Notes under the pieces: model-generated
Told to the model about the DNA's origin: nothing
The model's input: the letters and a program-made list of their open reading frames with translations, nothing else
Database searches by the model: none
DNA from: Thermodesulfovibrio aggregans
Lineage (GTDB): Bacteria > Nitrospirota > Thermodesulfovibrionia > Thermodesulfovibrionales > Thermodesulfovibrionaceae
Assembly (NCBI RefSeq): GCF_001514535.1
Contig: NZ_BCNO01000001.1
Location: 62,001-126,000, forward strand
Direction of reading: 5' to 3'
DNA: 64,000 bases
Translations under genes and position numbers: made by a program
Shown: piece after piece, positions 44,210-53,051 of the stretch
Layout: every line of letters begins with the position of its first letter
How positions within the stretch are numbered: position 1 is the stretch's first letter

Positions 44210-45025
44210 ATGATAGAAACTTACATTCAATCTCTATCGCCTCCTATTCAAGCACTTGTTGCGGGAATGTTAACATGGGGATTAACTGCCTTTGGAGCTT
44301 CATTTGTTTTATTTGTAAGAGCTGTAAATAAAAAGCTTCTTGATGTTGCTTTGGGTTTTGCTGCAGGTGTAATGATTGCAGCAAGTTTTTGGTCCTTGCT
44401 TGAACCTGCAATTGAGATGTCTCAGAGAATGAATATTCCACCATGGATACCTCCAGCAACTGGTTTTGTGATTGGTGCGTTATTTCTCAGATTAATTGAC
44501 ATAATTCTTCCTCATCTTCATCTTCAAGCACCCATAAATGAGGCAGAGGGAATAAAGACATCTTTTAAAAGAACAACACTTCTTGTTCTTGCAGTAACAC
44601 TTCATAATATTCCAGAAGGACTTGCTATTGGAGTTTCCTTTGGTGCTCACGGAACTGATCCGGAATCTGTAACACTTTTGTCTTCTATAATGTTAGCGAT
44701 TGGTATAGGAATTCAGAATATTCCGGAAGGATTTGCCATATCAATGCCTCTAAGAAGTGAGGGATTATCAAGAAAAAAGAGTTTTTTAATTGGACAGTTT
44801 TCAGGGCTTGTTGAGCCTGTGTTTGCTCTGATAGGTGTTCTTGTTCTTGATATAATGCATAGTCTTTTACCTTATGCCTTAGGATTTGCTGCTGGTGCAA
44901 TGATTTTTGTTACAGTTGAGGAGTTGATTCCTGAGTCTCAAAGAGGTGGTAATTCTGATATTGCAACCGCAGGTTTAATTATTGGTTTTACTCTAATGAT
45001 GATTCTCGATGTAGCATTCAAATAA
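44210..45025 (+). CDS. ZIP-family metal transporter (ZupT-like)
   Basis: The 271-residue protein has about eight transmembrane helices and the ZIP helix-4 and -5 metal motifs HNIPEGLAIGVSFGA (near 128) and QNIPEGFAISMPLR (near 165). Family members import zinc, iron or manganese. An ATG at 44183 would overlap the divergent gene and lie upstream of the -10 box, so ATG 44210 (MIETYIQ) is preferred. The transcript is probably leaderless. A dehydrogenase follows after 19 bases. Confidence 0.92.
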   Translation: MIETYIQSLSPPIQALVAGMLTWGLTAFGASFVLFVRAVNKKLLDVALGFAAGVMIAASFWSLLEPAIEMSQRMNIPPWIPPATGFVIGALFLRLIDIILPHLHLQAPINEAEGIKTSFKRTTLLVLAVTLHNIPEGLAIGVSFGAHGTDPESVTLLSSIMLAIGIGIQNIPEGFAISMPLRSEGLSRKKSFLIGQFSGLVEPVFALIGVLVLDIMHSLLPYALGFAAGAMIFVTVEELIPESQRGGNSDIATAGLIIGFTLMMILDVAFK

Positions 45026-45044
45026 AAATTAGGAGGAACTTTAT

Positions 45045-45899
45045 ATGAAAACAGGATTTATAGGGTTAGGAAATCTTGGTAAAGCTATGGCAAAAAGATT
45101 AATTGGCGAAGGAGTTGAGCTGATTGTTTGGAATAGAACATTAGAAAAGGCAAAGGATCTCGGAGTAAAAACAGCAAAAGACCCTGCAGAACTTATATCT
45201 GAAGTGGAAGCACTTTTTCTAAATCTTACTGACAGTGATGCGGTAATGAAGGTTCTAACAGATGAAAAAGGAGTTTTAAAAGGCAACTGCACAGGCAAAT
45301 TAATAATTGATACAACAACAAATCATTTTGAAAAGGTGACTCAGTTTCACAGTCTTGTAAAAGAAAGTGGAGCATACTATGTGGAAGCACCTGTTCTTGG
45401 AAGCGTTATTCCTGCATTACAGGGACTTCTTACTGTTTTAGTGAGTGCAGACAGAGAAGCTTTTGAAAAGGTAAAACCCTTACTTGAAAAAATAGGCAAG
45501 AACATTTTCTATCTTGAAAAACAAGGGCTTGCAACTAAAATGAAGTTAATAAATAACCTTGTTCTCGGTTCTTTCATGGCAACTCTCTCTGAAGCCATTG
45601 CCATAGGAGAGCACTGCGGAATAAGCAAAGCTCAGGTAATAGAAATACTTCAATCAGGTGCTGGTAATTCAATGATTCTCAATGTGAAGAAGCAAAAACT
45701 TCTTGATGAGGATTTTTCTCCTCATTTTTCAAACTCTCTTATTTACAAAGATTTACAGTATCTGCAGGAACTCTGTTATTACATGAAAAAACCAATTTTT
45801 ACTGGAAGCATTGTTAAGGAGCTTTTTGCAATGGCTATTGCAAAACACCTTTCAGAGGAGGATTTTTCAAGTATTTATAAATTATTTAAGTATTTTTAG
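45045..45899 (+). CDS. NAD(P)-dependent beta-hydroxyacid dehydrogenase (GLYR/HIBADH-like)
   Basis: The 284-residue protein has an N-terminal Rossmann domain with GFIGLGNLGKAMAKRL, the substrate loop APVLGSVIPALQG near residue 120, and the catalytic lysine in TKMKLINNLVLGS near 168. It fits the family of 3-hydroxyisobutyrate, tartronate semialdehyde and glyoxylate/succinic semialdehyde reductases. The substrate cannot be assigned; aldehyde detoxification is possible. GGAGG lies upstream. Confidence 0.88.
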   Translation: MKTGFIGLGNLGKAMAKRLIGEGVELIVWNRTLEKAKDLGVKTAKDPAELISEVEALFLNLTDSDAVMKVLTDEKGVLKGNCTGKLIIDTTTNHFEKVTQFHSLVKESGAYYVEAPVLGSVIPALQGLLTVLVSADREAFEKVKPLLEKIGKNIFYLEKQGLATKMKLINNLVLGSFMATLSEAIAIGEHCGISKAQVIEILQSGAGNSMILNVKKQKLLDEDFSPHFSNSLIYKDLQYLQELCYYMKKPIFTGSIVKELFAMAIAKHLSEEDFSSIYKLFKYF

Positions 45900-45908
45900 A
45901 GGAAAAAA

Positions 45909-46091
45909 CTAAATTTTTTCAAAATAACTTTTTCTGGAACATAATTGGCATAGAATTTTTCCATTTACAGCAACAGTAAAGTTCTTGGGTTGAAGCTCTC
46001 CACATTCAGTGCATTCAACAATTTCCTGTTGTTCATCTTTTTGAGGAAGCTTTATCCTGATTTTTTCAATCTTGAAATATTTTTCCTGAGT
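45909..46091 (-). pseudogene. Zinc-ribbon remnant resembling the FmdE C-terminus
   Basis: A 60-codon open stretch ends with CTECGE and, 18 residues later, LCQLC, a four-cysteine zinc ribbon like that at the C-terminus of FmdE-type proteins. No ATG, GTG or TTG is in frame; upstream in another frame a lysine-rich stretch runs into the same region, as if a frameshift had separated the two parts. An ATT at 46070-46068 is the only near-cognate start. It may be the degraded tail of a larger gene or a small zinc protein with a rare start. It lies 9 bases from the convergent dehydrogenase stop. Confidence 0.4.
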
Positions 46092-46184
46092 TTATCAATT
46101 AAATTTTTTAACTTATTGAAAATGTTGAATTTTATTTTTAAAAATAGCAAATTCCTGTTAAAAAATTAATTGAAAGCTTTTTAC

Positions 46185-47033
46185 TTATAAAAATTTTTCA
46201 ATTAATTTTTTAACATTAAACTGAAACTCCTGTTCCACAAGAGATTTTTCTCTAATTACAGGTATATGTTCCTCAAAGGTGGGTCTTTCTGATTTATATA
46301 TGATACCTGTGGGAATTCTGTCTCCCCATTCAAGGGCTTTCTCAAAGGCTCTGGTTCTATCAGATGGATCATAATCATTTTCAAGTTTATACACTCTCTG
46401 ACGATACCATTCAAAGGTGTTAATTTTATTGAAACTCACACAGGGCTGAAGTATATCAACAAGGGCAAAGCCTTTGTGATTGACAGCTTCTTTTATTATA
46501 GATTTCAGATGCTCTATATCTCCTGCAAAGGCTCTTGCAACAAAAGAGCAGTTTAAAGCTACTGCCATAGCAAGGGGATTAAACTGCTCTGAAAAAACTC
46601 CAAAGGGCTGAGTTTTTGTAACAATTCCCTTCATTGAGGTTGGTGATGCCTGTCCTTTGGTGAGTCCGTAAATCTGGTTGTCATGTACAAATAGCTTTAT
46701 GTCAATGTTTCGCCTTATTGCATGCATAAGATGATTTCCTCCTTCACCATAGCAATCGCCATCACCGGCTACAGCAAAAACTTTTAGTTTGTGATTTGCG
46801 AGTTTTATTCCCGTTGCCACAGGAAGGGTTCTTCCGTGAAGTCCATTGAAGGTGTTACATTTTGTATAGTGAGGAAACTTTCCTGCCTGTCCAATTCCTG
46901 AGACTATTACGAACTCATAGGGTTCAATCCCCATTTCAACCATTGCCTCATTAAAAGCTTTAAGAATCATGAAATTTCCACAGCCCGGACACCAGGCAGG
47001 TTTTCTTCCTCTATAGTCTTCCAATGTAGCCAT
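46185..47033 (-). CDS. 2-oxoacid:ferredoxin oxidoreductase, beta (TPP) subunit
   Basis: The 282-residue subunit binds thiamine diphosphate: CPGCGNFMILKA near residue 15, the TPP-Mg motif GDGDCYGEGGNHLMHA near 90 and DNQIYGLTKGQASPTS near 118. With the alpha-gamma subunit it oxidises a 2-oxoacid (2-oxoglutarate or pyruvate) and reduces ferredoxin. The two-subunit KorAB form favours 2-oxoglutarate but the substrate is not fixed by sequence. AAAGGAG precedes the start and the gene overlaps the alpha gene by 23 bases. Confidence 0.93.
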   Translation of the reverse strand: MATLEDYRGRKPAWCPGCGNFMILKAFNEAMVEMGIEPYEFVIVSGIGQAGKFPHYTKCNTFNGLHGRTLPVATGIKLANHKLKVFAVAGDGDCYGEGGNHLMHAIRRNIDIKLFVHDNQIYGLTKGQASPTSMKGIVTKTQPFGVFSEQFNPLAMAVALNCSFVARAFAGDIEHLKSIIKEAVNHKGFALVDILQPCVSFNKINTFEWYRQRVYKLENDYDPSDRTRAFEKALEWGDRIPTGIIYKSERPTFEEHIPVIREKSLVEQEFQFNVKKLIEKFL

Positions 47034-48729
47034 ATACTTTCTCCTTTAATTCATCAACAGTAAAGGGTCTTCCATCAAAACGATTTATGTGATGATTGAT
47101 GCTAAAACCTGTCTCCATTCTTAGCAGTTTAGCAAACTGGCTTGTTGCGTTCTGTTCAATGTTTATACAAATTTTTGCATTTTTCAACATCTCAAACCAC
47201 TTCATATCTTCAGGAAATGGATAGAGCTCACTGAAATGAAGCATTGCAATTTTGAATTTATCTGATAGTTCATCTACAACTTCCCTTACAATTCCGTAGT
47301 TTGACCCCCAGCATAAAAGAACAATATCAGCTGATTTTTCTCCATATATAAGGGGAGGCTCAATTTCTCTCTTTATAAGAGGTAACTTTTTGAAAAGTCT
47401 CTTTTCGACCATTTTAATCCTTGTTTCTGCGTCCTCAATTATGTGTCCTTCTTCATCATGCTCATCAGAGTCTGTGACAACAAGATGATTTGATTCACCA
47501 GGTACTGCAAGAGGTGAAACTCCTGTGTCTGTAAAAGAGTGACGAAGGTATTGTTTTAAAGCCTTGAGGGATTCGCCTCTCAGACGATAATCACTGTATT
47601 TAAGTTTGTTCAAATCAATGCTTTCATAACTCCATTGAGAGTCTGCAAGATATTGATCAGTAAGTATTATAGCTGTAATTTGATATTTTTCAGCCATATC
47701 AAAGGCTTTATTGGTAAGATAAATAGCCTGTTCAGGTGTTCCCGGTGCAAAAAGAACCCTCGGAAACTCTCCATGTCCTGCAAAAAGAGCAAAAAGCAGG
47801 TCTGCCTGTTCTGTTCTTGTGGGAAGTCCTGTGGCAGGACCCGGTCTCTGGGCAAGAGCAATTACAAGGGGTGTCTCGGTCATGGCAGCGAGAGATACTC
47901 CTTCAACCATTAAAGCAAAGCCGCCACCAGAAGTTCCAGTCATAGCTCTTACTCCAGCATAGGATGCGCCAATTGCCATATTTACTGCAGCGATCTCATC
48001 CTCTGCCTGCTCAACAACAATTCCAAAGTCCTTTGCATTTTCAGCAACGAAGTTGAATATGCCTGTTGATGGCGTCATTGGATAGGCTGAGTAAAATTTA
48101 AGACCAGAGGCAATAGCGCCAAATCCTATTGCTTCATTTCCTGTGATGAGTAGTTTTGGAGAGACAAAGCCTGAAACCATAAAAGAACAGGTTAGACAAT
48201 GTTTACGGGCATATTCATAGCCAGCCTGTGCTGATTTAAGATTGGAAATTATGACTTCTTCGCCCTTTTTCTTAAAGGTTTTTCTCACCAATTCATACAT
48301 AATCTCAGGATTCATTCCAAGCATTCCTATGACAGCACCTACAGCAACAGTATTTGCCATTATTTTGCTTCCACCATGAGACAATGCAAGCTCAAATAGG
48401 GGAACATTGAGAAAGTTTGGCCTATCAAAGGTTTCCTTTAAAAAGTCAGCATCGTAAAGTACATGACCATCATCGGCGAGTTCAATTTCATGCTGGGTGA
48501 TGCTTTCTCTGTCAAGGGCAACAAGTATGTTAACTTTGCTTCTTGATGCTGATACAGGTTTGTCTGATATTCTTATTTGATAAAAGTTATGCCCCCCTCT
48601 TATGCGGGACTCATAGTCCTGATGTGTAAATACATAGTAGCCAGCTCGGGCAAAAATATGAGCCAGGGTATCACCTACTGTCTGGATACCCTGGCCTGCC
48701 TCACCACCAATTTTAATAGTGTAGTCCAT
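47011..48729 (-). CDS. 2-oxoacid:ferredoxin oxidoreductase, fused gamma-alpha subunit
   Basis: Residues 1-185 form the gamma domain (GGEAGQGIQTVGDTLA, then SRIRGGHNFYQIR). Residues 190-572 form the alpha domain (GNEAIGFGAIASGLKFYSAY, PMTPSTGI, GTSGGGFALMVEG, RPGPATGLPTRTEQ). The gamma-alpha fusion is typical of KorA-type enzymes working with a KorB partner, lacking a built-in ferredoxin subunit. Such enzymes are oxygen-sensitive. The ATG overlaps the TAA of the DsrC-like gene by a base (TAATG), so translation is coupled. Confidence 0.93.
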   Translation of the reverse strand: MDYTIKIGGEAGQGIQTVGDTLAHIFARAGYYVFTHQDYESRIRGGHNFYQIRISDKPVSASRSKVNILVALDRESITQHEIELADDGHVLYDADFLKETFDRPNFLNVPLFELALSHGGSKIMANTVAVGAVIGMLGMNPEIMYELVRKTFKKKGEEVIISNLKSAQAGYEYARKHCLTCSFMVSGFVSPKLLITGNEAIGFGAIASGLKFYSAYPMTPSTGIFNFVAENAKDFGIVVEQAEDEIAAVNMAIGASYAGVRAMTGTSGGGFALMVEGVSLAAMTETPLVIALAQRPGPATGLPTRTEQADLLFALFAGHGEFPRVLFAPGTPEQAIYLTNKAFDMAEKYQITAIILTDQYLADSQWSYESIDLNKLKYSDYRLRGESLKALKQYLRHSFTDTGVSPLAVPGESNHLVVTDSDEHDEEGHIIEDAETRIKMVEKRLFKKLPLIKREIEPPLIYGEKSADIVLLCWGSNYGIVREVVDELSDKFKIAMLHFSELYPFPEDMKWFEMLKNAKICINIEQNATSQFAKLLRMETGFSINHHINRFDGRPFTVDELKEKVYGYIGRL

Positions 48730-49352
48730 TATGTTGGAGTCACACCGTATTTAACGATATTAATCAGAGTATCATCAGGTTTTGGAAGTCCTGCAATCTT
48801 CCATGCAACAAGAGGATCTATTAATTTTTCTGCCACACACTCCTTTGGCTGATTTAAATTTTTACATACAAAGTTTAATACAGGGAAGTAATTGTATTTT
48901 TTGTAATATTCGTTTATGAATTTTACTATCTCAAGCTGATCTTTGGTTAGAACTCCAAGTCCTTCCCTAAGAGCAATTGCCTGAGCAACTTTCTCATTCC
49001 AGTCATTTATGTTTTTAAGATAACCCTCTTCATCAAAGGCAACTGATTTTTCAACTGCCTTATATTCAGAGACTTCTTCAGGTTTTTCTCTTTCAAATCT
49101 TTCTCTTTCGGTGAAATTCTTAATAAACTGTCCTATTTGAACACCAAGATAAACGCATTTCACATTGTTCATACAATCATCGGCATCCTGCTTGTCAAGA
49201 TGGGTTATTAGTTCTGATGTGCCTTTCTGAAATCTTATTATGTATGCCTGTTTTTCTTCACTGTAATAAATATTAACAGTAAATCCCTGTGCTTTAACCT
49301 CAGGATACATCTCAAGAATTTTGTTTTTTAAATCATCAATTGTGTAAGCCAT
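48729..49352 (-). CDS. DsrC/TusE-like protein with extra N-terminal domain and no C-terminal cysteines
   Basis: Residues 106-207 match the DsrC/TusE fold: DEEGYLKNINDWNEKVAQAI, then EIVKFINEYYKKYNYFPVLN and the arm KIAGLPKP. In DsrC the arm reads CKIAGLPKPTGCV, with two cysteines that carry sulfur; here these positions are W184 and T195, and the chain continues 12 residues further. It therefore cannot form the DsrC trisulfide and is more likely structural or regulatory. The N-terminal 105 residues (with C60 and C66) match nothing I recognise. It sits between sod and korA with tight spacing. Confidence 0.8.
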   Translation of the reverse strand: MAYTIDDLKNKILEMYPEVKAQGFTVNIYYSEEKQAYIIRFQKGTSELITHLDKQDADDCMNNVKCVYLGVQIGQFIKNFTERERFEREKPEEVSEYKAVEKSVAFDEEGYLKNINDWNEKVAQAIALREGLGVLTKDQLEIVKFINEYYKKYNYFPVLNFVCKNLNQPKECVAEKLIDPLVAWKIAGLPKPDDTLINIVKYGVTPT

Positions 49353-49361
49353 TGAATCCTC

Positions 49362-49940
49362 CTATTTTAATCTTTTTTCTACTTCCTGCCAGTTGATATT
49401 TTTAAAGAATGCTTCAATGTAGTCAGCACGTTTAAGTCCATAGTCAATCATGAATGCATGTTCAAAAACATCCATTATAAGAAGAGGATTACAACCTGCA
49501 GGATGTCCTACATCGTGTTCATTAATCCAAAAATTAATAAGATTTCCGGTTAAAGTATCCTGATAGAGAACTACCCAACCAATTCCTCTCATTGTACCGG
49601 TTGCCTTGAAGTCCTTAAGCCAGTTTTCAAAGCTTCCAAAGTTTTCTTTGATTAGACTTGCCAGTTTGCCACTTTCAGGGAATTTTCCATCACCACCAAG
49701 ATTTTCAAAATATAGTTCATGAAGTCTTACTCCGTTCCACTCCCATCCAAGCCTTCTTTTTAGTTCAGCATACTCAGGTATTGCTGTTTTCCCTTCATTG
49801 AGCATCGCTTTGAGAGTATCAAGAAGTTTGTTTGCATTCGTAACATAACCCTGATAGAGAGTAAAGTGATTTTTGAGAAGTGTCTCGCTGAAACCTTCCA
49901 TCCCGATTAATTTTGAGTAATCCTTTGCTTGATAGGTCAT
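49362..49940 (-). CDS. Superoxide dismutase (Fe/Mn family)
   Basis: The 192-residue protein has the expected metal ligands: a histidine in LKNHFTLYQGYV near residue 25, one in RLHELYFENLGG near 75, and D and H in MDVFEHAFMIDYG near 158. Several flanking residues depart from the classical HHxxY and DVWEHAYY patterns, so it is a divergent member. It removes superoxide in the cytoplasm. AGGAGG and a strong promoter (49970-49998) lie upstream. The DsrC-like and kor genes follow after nine bases, likely one operon. Confidence 0.9.
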   Translation of the reverse strand: MTYQAKDYSKLIGMEGFSETLLKNHFTLYQGYVTNANKLLDTLKAMLNEGKTAIPEYAELKRRLGWEWNGVRLHELYFENLGGDGKFPESGKLASLIKENFGSFENWLKDFKATGTMRGIGWVVLYQDTLTGNLINFWINEHDVGHPAGCNPLLIMDVFEHAFMIDYGLKRADYIEAFFKNINWQEVEKRLK

Positions 49941-49969
49941 CTTGACCTCCTAAAAATTTTTTATAATCA

Positions 49970-49998
49970 ATATTAGCAAATAAAATTTTGATTGTCAA
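49970..49998 (-). promoter_or_regulatory. Sigma-70-type promoter of the sod operon
   Basis: On the - strand TTGACA (49993-49998), 17-base spacer, TAATAT (49970-49975). The leader is about 23 bases and contains an AGGAGG site. Confidence 0.65.
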
Positions 49999-50017
49999 TG
50001 CCTTAATTTTTTATAAT
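49988..50017 (+). promoter_or_regulatory. Promoter of the methyltransferase gene
   Basis: TTGATT (49988-49993), 18-base spacer, TATAAT (50012-50017). Its -35 overlaps the -35 of the divergent sod promoter, so the two may compete or be co-regulated. Confidence 0.5.
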
Positions 50018-50046
50018 CAAAATCAATAACTTAAATAGGAGGATCT

Positions 50047-50985
50047 ATGAAAAATTTTTTAGCCGACTTTCTTATATGTCCAGCCTGTTTGCCGAAGGAG
50101 ATAGGGTTAAATTTAGAAGTCAATGAATCAGAGGATGAGGATGTAACATCTGGTTTTTTAATTTGCAAAAAATGTAGATTGAAATACAGAATTGAAGAAG
50201 GAGTGGCGGTACTCACTCCTTATCCAGACTGGCAACCTGATATTAAAAACAAATATGAAAATCCAAGGGTTGTATCTTCCTATTTATGGTCTCACTACGG
50301 TGATCTTTTAGGTGACAGAGACTGGCTTCCTGCCTATCCCAACTGGTCAAAATTAATGAGCAAGAATAAAGGCTACTTTCTTGACATAGGCTGTGCTGTC
50401 GGAAGATTTACCTTTGAAATGACTGGGAAAAGTGATTACTCCATAGGCTTTGACTTATCTTTTACATTCATAAAAACTGCAAGAGAGTTGATGAAAAAGA
50501 GAGGTTTAACCTTTGAGCTTACTGAAGAGGGTTACATAACTTCAACTGCCCAGATAAGACTTCCAGAGACTATGAATCTTCAAAATGTTGAATTCATCGT
50601 AGCAGATGCTTTGAATGTACCTTTTCCAAAGAGTTTTTTCACAAAGGTAGCCTCACTTAATATCCTTGATAAAGTTCCAAATCCAATGAAACATCTAAAA
50701 GAGATGAATAGAGTATGCAGGGATAAGGATGCAGAAATTCTTATATCTGATCCTTTTTCTTGGTCTGAAGAGGTAGCGTCAGTTAGTGAATGGCTTGGGG
50801 GAAAGAATGAAGGAGATTTCAGCGGATTTGGTCATGATAATGTGGCAAGAATACTTGAAGGATATGGAGAGCACATAATCCCACCATGGAAAATCATAGA
50901 AAGAGGAAAAGTTGACTGGAAGATAAGAAATCACAGAAACCATTCAGAGTTGATAAAAAGTCTTTATATAAAGGCAATAAGATAG
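50047..50985 (+). CDS. SAM-dependent methyltransferase with Trm112-like zinc ribbon
   Basis: The N-terminal 50 residues form a zinc ribbon (CPAC near residue 12, CKKC near 40) like Trm112/YcaR domains. A class I methyltransferase domain follows with the SAM motif FLDIGCAVGRFTFEM near residue 110 and VADALNVPFPKSFF near 188. Total 312 residues. The substrate is unknown; it may be a small molecule or lipid. AGGAGG precedes the ATG. It is followed closely by the molybdopterin oxidoreductase. Confidence 0.85.
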   Translation: MKNFLADFLICPACLPKEIGLNLEVNESEDEDVTSGFLICKKCRLKYRIEEGVAVLTPYPDWQPDIKNKYENPRVVSSYLWSHYGDLLGDRDWLPAYPNWSKLMSKNKGYFLDIGCAVGRFTFEMTGKSDYSIGFDLSFTFIKTARELMKKRGLTFELTEEGYITSTAQIRLPETMNLQNVEFIVADALNVPFPKSFFTKVASLNILDKVPNPMKHLKEMNRVCRDKDAEILISDPFSWSEEVASVSEWLGGKNEGDFSGFGHDNVARILEGYGEHIIPPWKIIERGKVDWKIRNHRNHSELIKSLYIKAIR

Positions 50986-50996
50986 CTGGAGGTTTT

Positions 50997-53051
50997 ATGA
51001 AAGATATTACAGTTTGTAGACTCTGTTCAGCCTGTTGCCCTGTAGAGGTTGATGTCCATGAGGGGCAGTTTATTTCAGCAAAAAGAATTACTCCCTTTGA
51101 AAAAACGATTATCTGTCCTAAATTAGCTAATGCGAAGAGTATTATTTACTCAAAGGATAGAGTTTTGAAACCACTTTTGAGAGAGACTCTTAAAGACGAT
51201 TTTAAAGAGGTCACATGGCAGGAAGCCCTCGATTTTATTGCAGAAAAAATCAATGTTACAAGGCAAAAATACTCTCCTCAATCAATAGCACTTTTAAGGG
51301 GAATGGCTGCTGACTGGGGTACTCCCTGGGATTATGCAGTAAGATTGATGAGTGCTCTTGGCTCACCCAATGCCATTGGTAATGGTTCTGTATGTTTTGT
51401 CGCAAGAGAGATGGCACATACCTATACTTATGGTGCCATAACAATTCCGCAGATAAGAGACTCAAAGTGCATAGTTGTATGGGGTAAAAATGATAGAAAC
51501 ACTGCTCCGGGCATGGCAGAGGCTATAATTCATGCAAAGGAAAAGGGTGCAAAATTAGTAGTCATTGATCCAGTAAAGACATTCTTTACCGATATGGCAG
51601 ATTTATGGCTAAGGGTAAAGCCAGCCCATGACGGAGTTCTGGCAATGGCGATGATGAAGGTTATTGTGGAAGAAAAGCTCTATGAGAGAGAATTTGTTGA
51701 AAAATTCTGTAAAGGATTTGATGCACTCTGTGAGTTATTATCAAAATTGAATCTTAATCATTTATCTGAAATTTCGTGGGTTCCCATAGAACAGATTAGA
51801 GAGGCTGCCCGAATTTATGCCAGTACAAAGCCTGCCTGTATTATTGATGGTAATGGAATAGATATGCAAACACAGGTTTTCCAGGCAACCCGTGCAGTAT
51901 GTATCCTGAGAGCTCTCACCGGCAATATTGATGTTCAGGGCGGAGATTTTATCCCCCAGCCTGTGCCGTTAAAAAATATACAGTTAAGAGAAAAAGTAGC
52001 TACTGTTCCTTCGGTTATGCTCAATTACCCTCATTTTGAAAAGTTCCATCCCACATGGGGATTGCATGGTCAGTCCTGTCTTATTGACTCCATACTTGAT
52101 GAAAAACCCTATCCTGTTAAATTTCTCTTTGTCCAGTCAGGAAATCCGGCAGTTACAATGATGGATTCTGCGAGAGTTCGGAAGGCTTTTGAAAAGCTTG
52201 ACTGTCTCGTAATGATTGATATGTTCAGAAATAAAACTTCCCAGTATGCCCATGTAATTTTACCTGCTACAAGCTGTTTTGAGAAAACCCAGATTAACAG
52301 GGCATACATAAGGAACTGTTTTATAATGTTACAGAAAAAGGTTATAGAGCCATTGGGTGAGAGTAAATCTGACATTGAGATAATATTTGAGCTTGCAAGG
52401 GCAGTAGGTCTTGGTGAATACTTCCCCTGGAGGACTGTTGAAGAAGCCCTTGATTTTCAACTTTCTTCTACCGGGATAACAATTGAAGACTTAAGGAAAA
52501 ATCCCCGTGGTATCTGGTATGAACAGCCAAGATTCAGAAAATACGAAAAAGAAGGCTTTAAAACCCCATCAAAAAAAGTTGAGATTTTCTCAGAGATTCT
52601 GGCAGACACTGATTTTGATCCATTACCTTTTATAAACGGTTTTCCAGAGAGAGTAATAAGCTTTTCAGATGAAGATGAATTCAAATTTATTGGAATAAGC
52701 GGTGAAAGAGTTAATGCCTTTACACACAGTCAGTTCAGAAATATCCCTGAATTGAGAAAAATGGAGAGTGAACCTTATGTGGATGTTAATCCTCTGGATG
52801 CAGAAAAGCTCAAATTAAAAAATGGTGACCTTATTAGAGTATCCACACCGAGGGGTAAAATTGAGATGAAAGCAAGAATATCGGATGTAACTGCCGAAGG
52901 AGTAATAAGAATAGCATGGGGATGGGGCGAAGTTTCTGATGAATGGAATCTTAACTTTCTTACCGATGATTTTGAAAGAGACCCTATTACATGTACGCCT
53001 TCAGGAAGAAGCTTTTACTGTAAAGTTGAAAAAATTGGAGAGGAGTCATGA
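50997..53051 (+). CDS. Molybdopterin (bis-MGD) oxidoreductase catalytic subunit
   Basis: The 684-residue protein begins with a [4Fe-4S] motif C7-x2-C10-x3-C14 and C40 (CPKL). A likely Mo/W-ligand cysteine is C133 in [15 protein letters not shown]-binding segments follow ([25 protein letters not shown]), and the C-terminal beta-barrel has VRIAWGWGE-like sequence. There is no Tat signal at the N-terminus and no electron-transfer or membrane subunit gene beside it, so it appears to be cytoplasmic and to work alone or with a soluble partner. Thiosulfate, polysulfide or hydratase-type activity cannot be told apart. Overlaps the next gene by four bases. Confidence 0.88.
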   Translation: MKDITVCRLCSACCPVEVDVHEGQFISAKRITPFEKTIICPKLANAKSIIYSKDRVLKPLLRETLKDDFKEVTWQEALDFIAEKINVTRQKYSPQSIALLRGMAADWGTPWDYAVRLMSALGSPNAIGNGSVCFVAREMAHTYTYGAITIPQIRDSKCIVVWGKNDRNTAPGMAEAIIHAKEKGAKLVVIDPVKTFFTDMADLWLRVKPAHDGVLAMAMMKVIVEEKLYEREFVEKFCKGFDALCELLSKLNLNHLSEISWVPIEQIREAARIYASTKPACIIDGNGIDMQTQVFQATRAVCILRALTGNIDVQGGDFIPQPVPLKNIQLREKVATVPSVMLNYPHFEKFHPTWGLHGQSCLIDSILDEKPYPVKFLFVQSGNPAVTMMDSARVRKAFEKLDCLVMIDMFRNKTSQYAHVILPATSCFEKTQINRAYIRNCFIMLQKKVIEPLGESKSDIEIIFELARAVGLGEYFPWRTVEEALDFQLSSTGITIEDLRKNPRGIWYEQPRFRKYEKEGFKTPSKKVEIFSEILADTDFDPLPFINGFPERVISFSDEDEFKFIGISGERVNAFTHSQFRNIPELRKMESEPYVDVNPLDAEKLKLKNGDLIRVSTPRGKIEMKARISDVTAEGVIRIAWGWGEVSDEWNLNFLTDDFERDPITCTPSGRSFYCKVEKIGEES

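Larger units (their letters stand above)
49955..50020. repeat. 16-base direct repeat in the sod/methyltransferase divergent promoter region
   Basis: AATTTTTTATAATCAA occurs exactly at 49955-49970 and 50005-50020. In addition ATTTTGATT (49985-49993) and AATCAAAAT (50015-50023) form a 9-base inverted repeat. The elements overlap both divergent promoters and could be operator sites, for example for a Fur/PerR-type regulator, which is inference. Confidence 0.5.
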
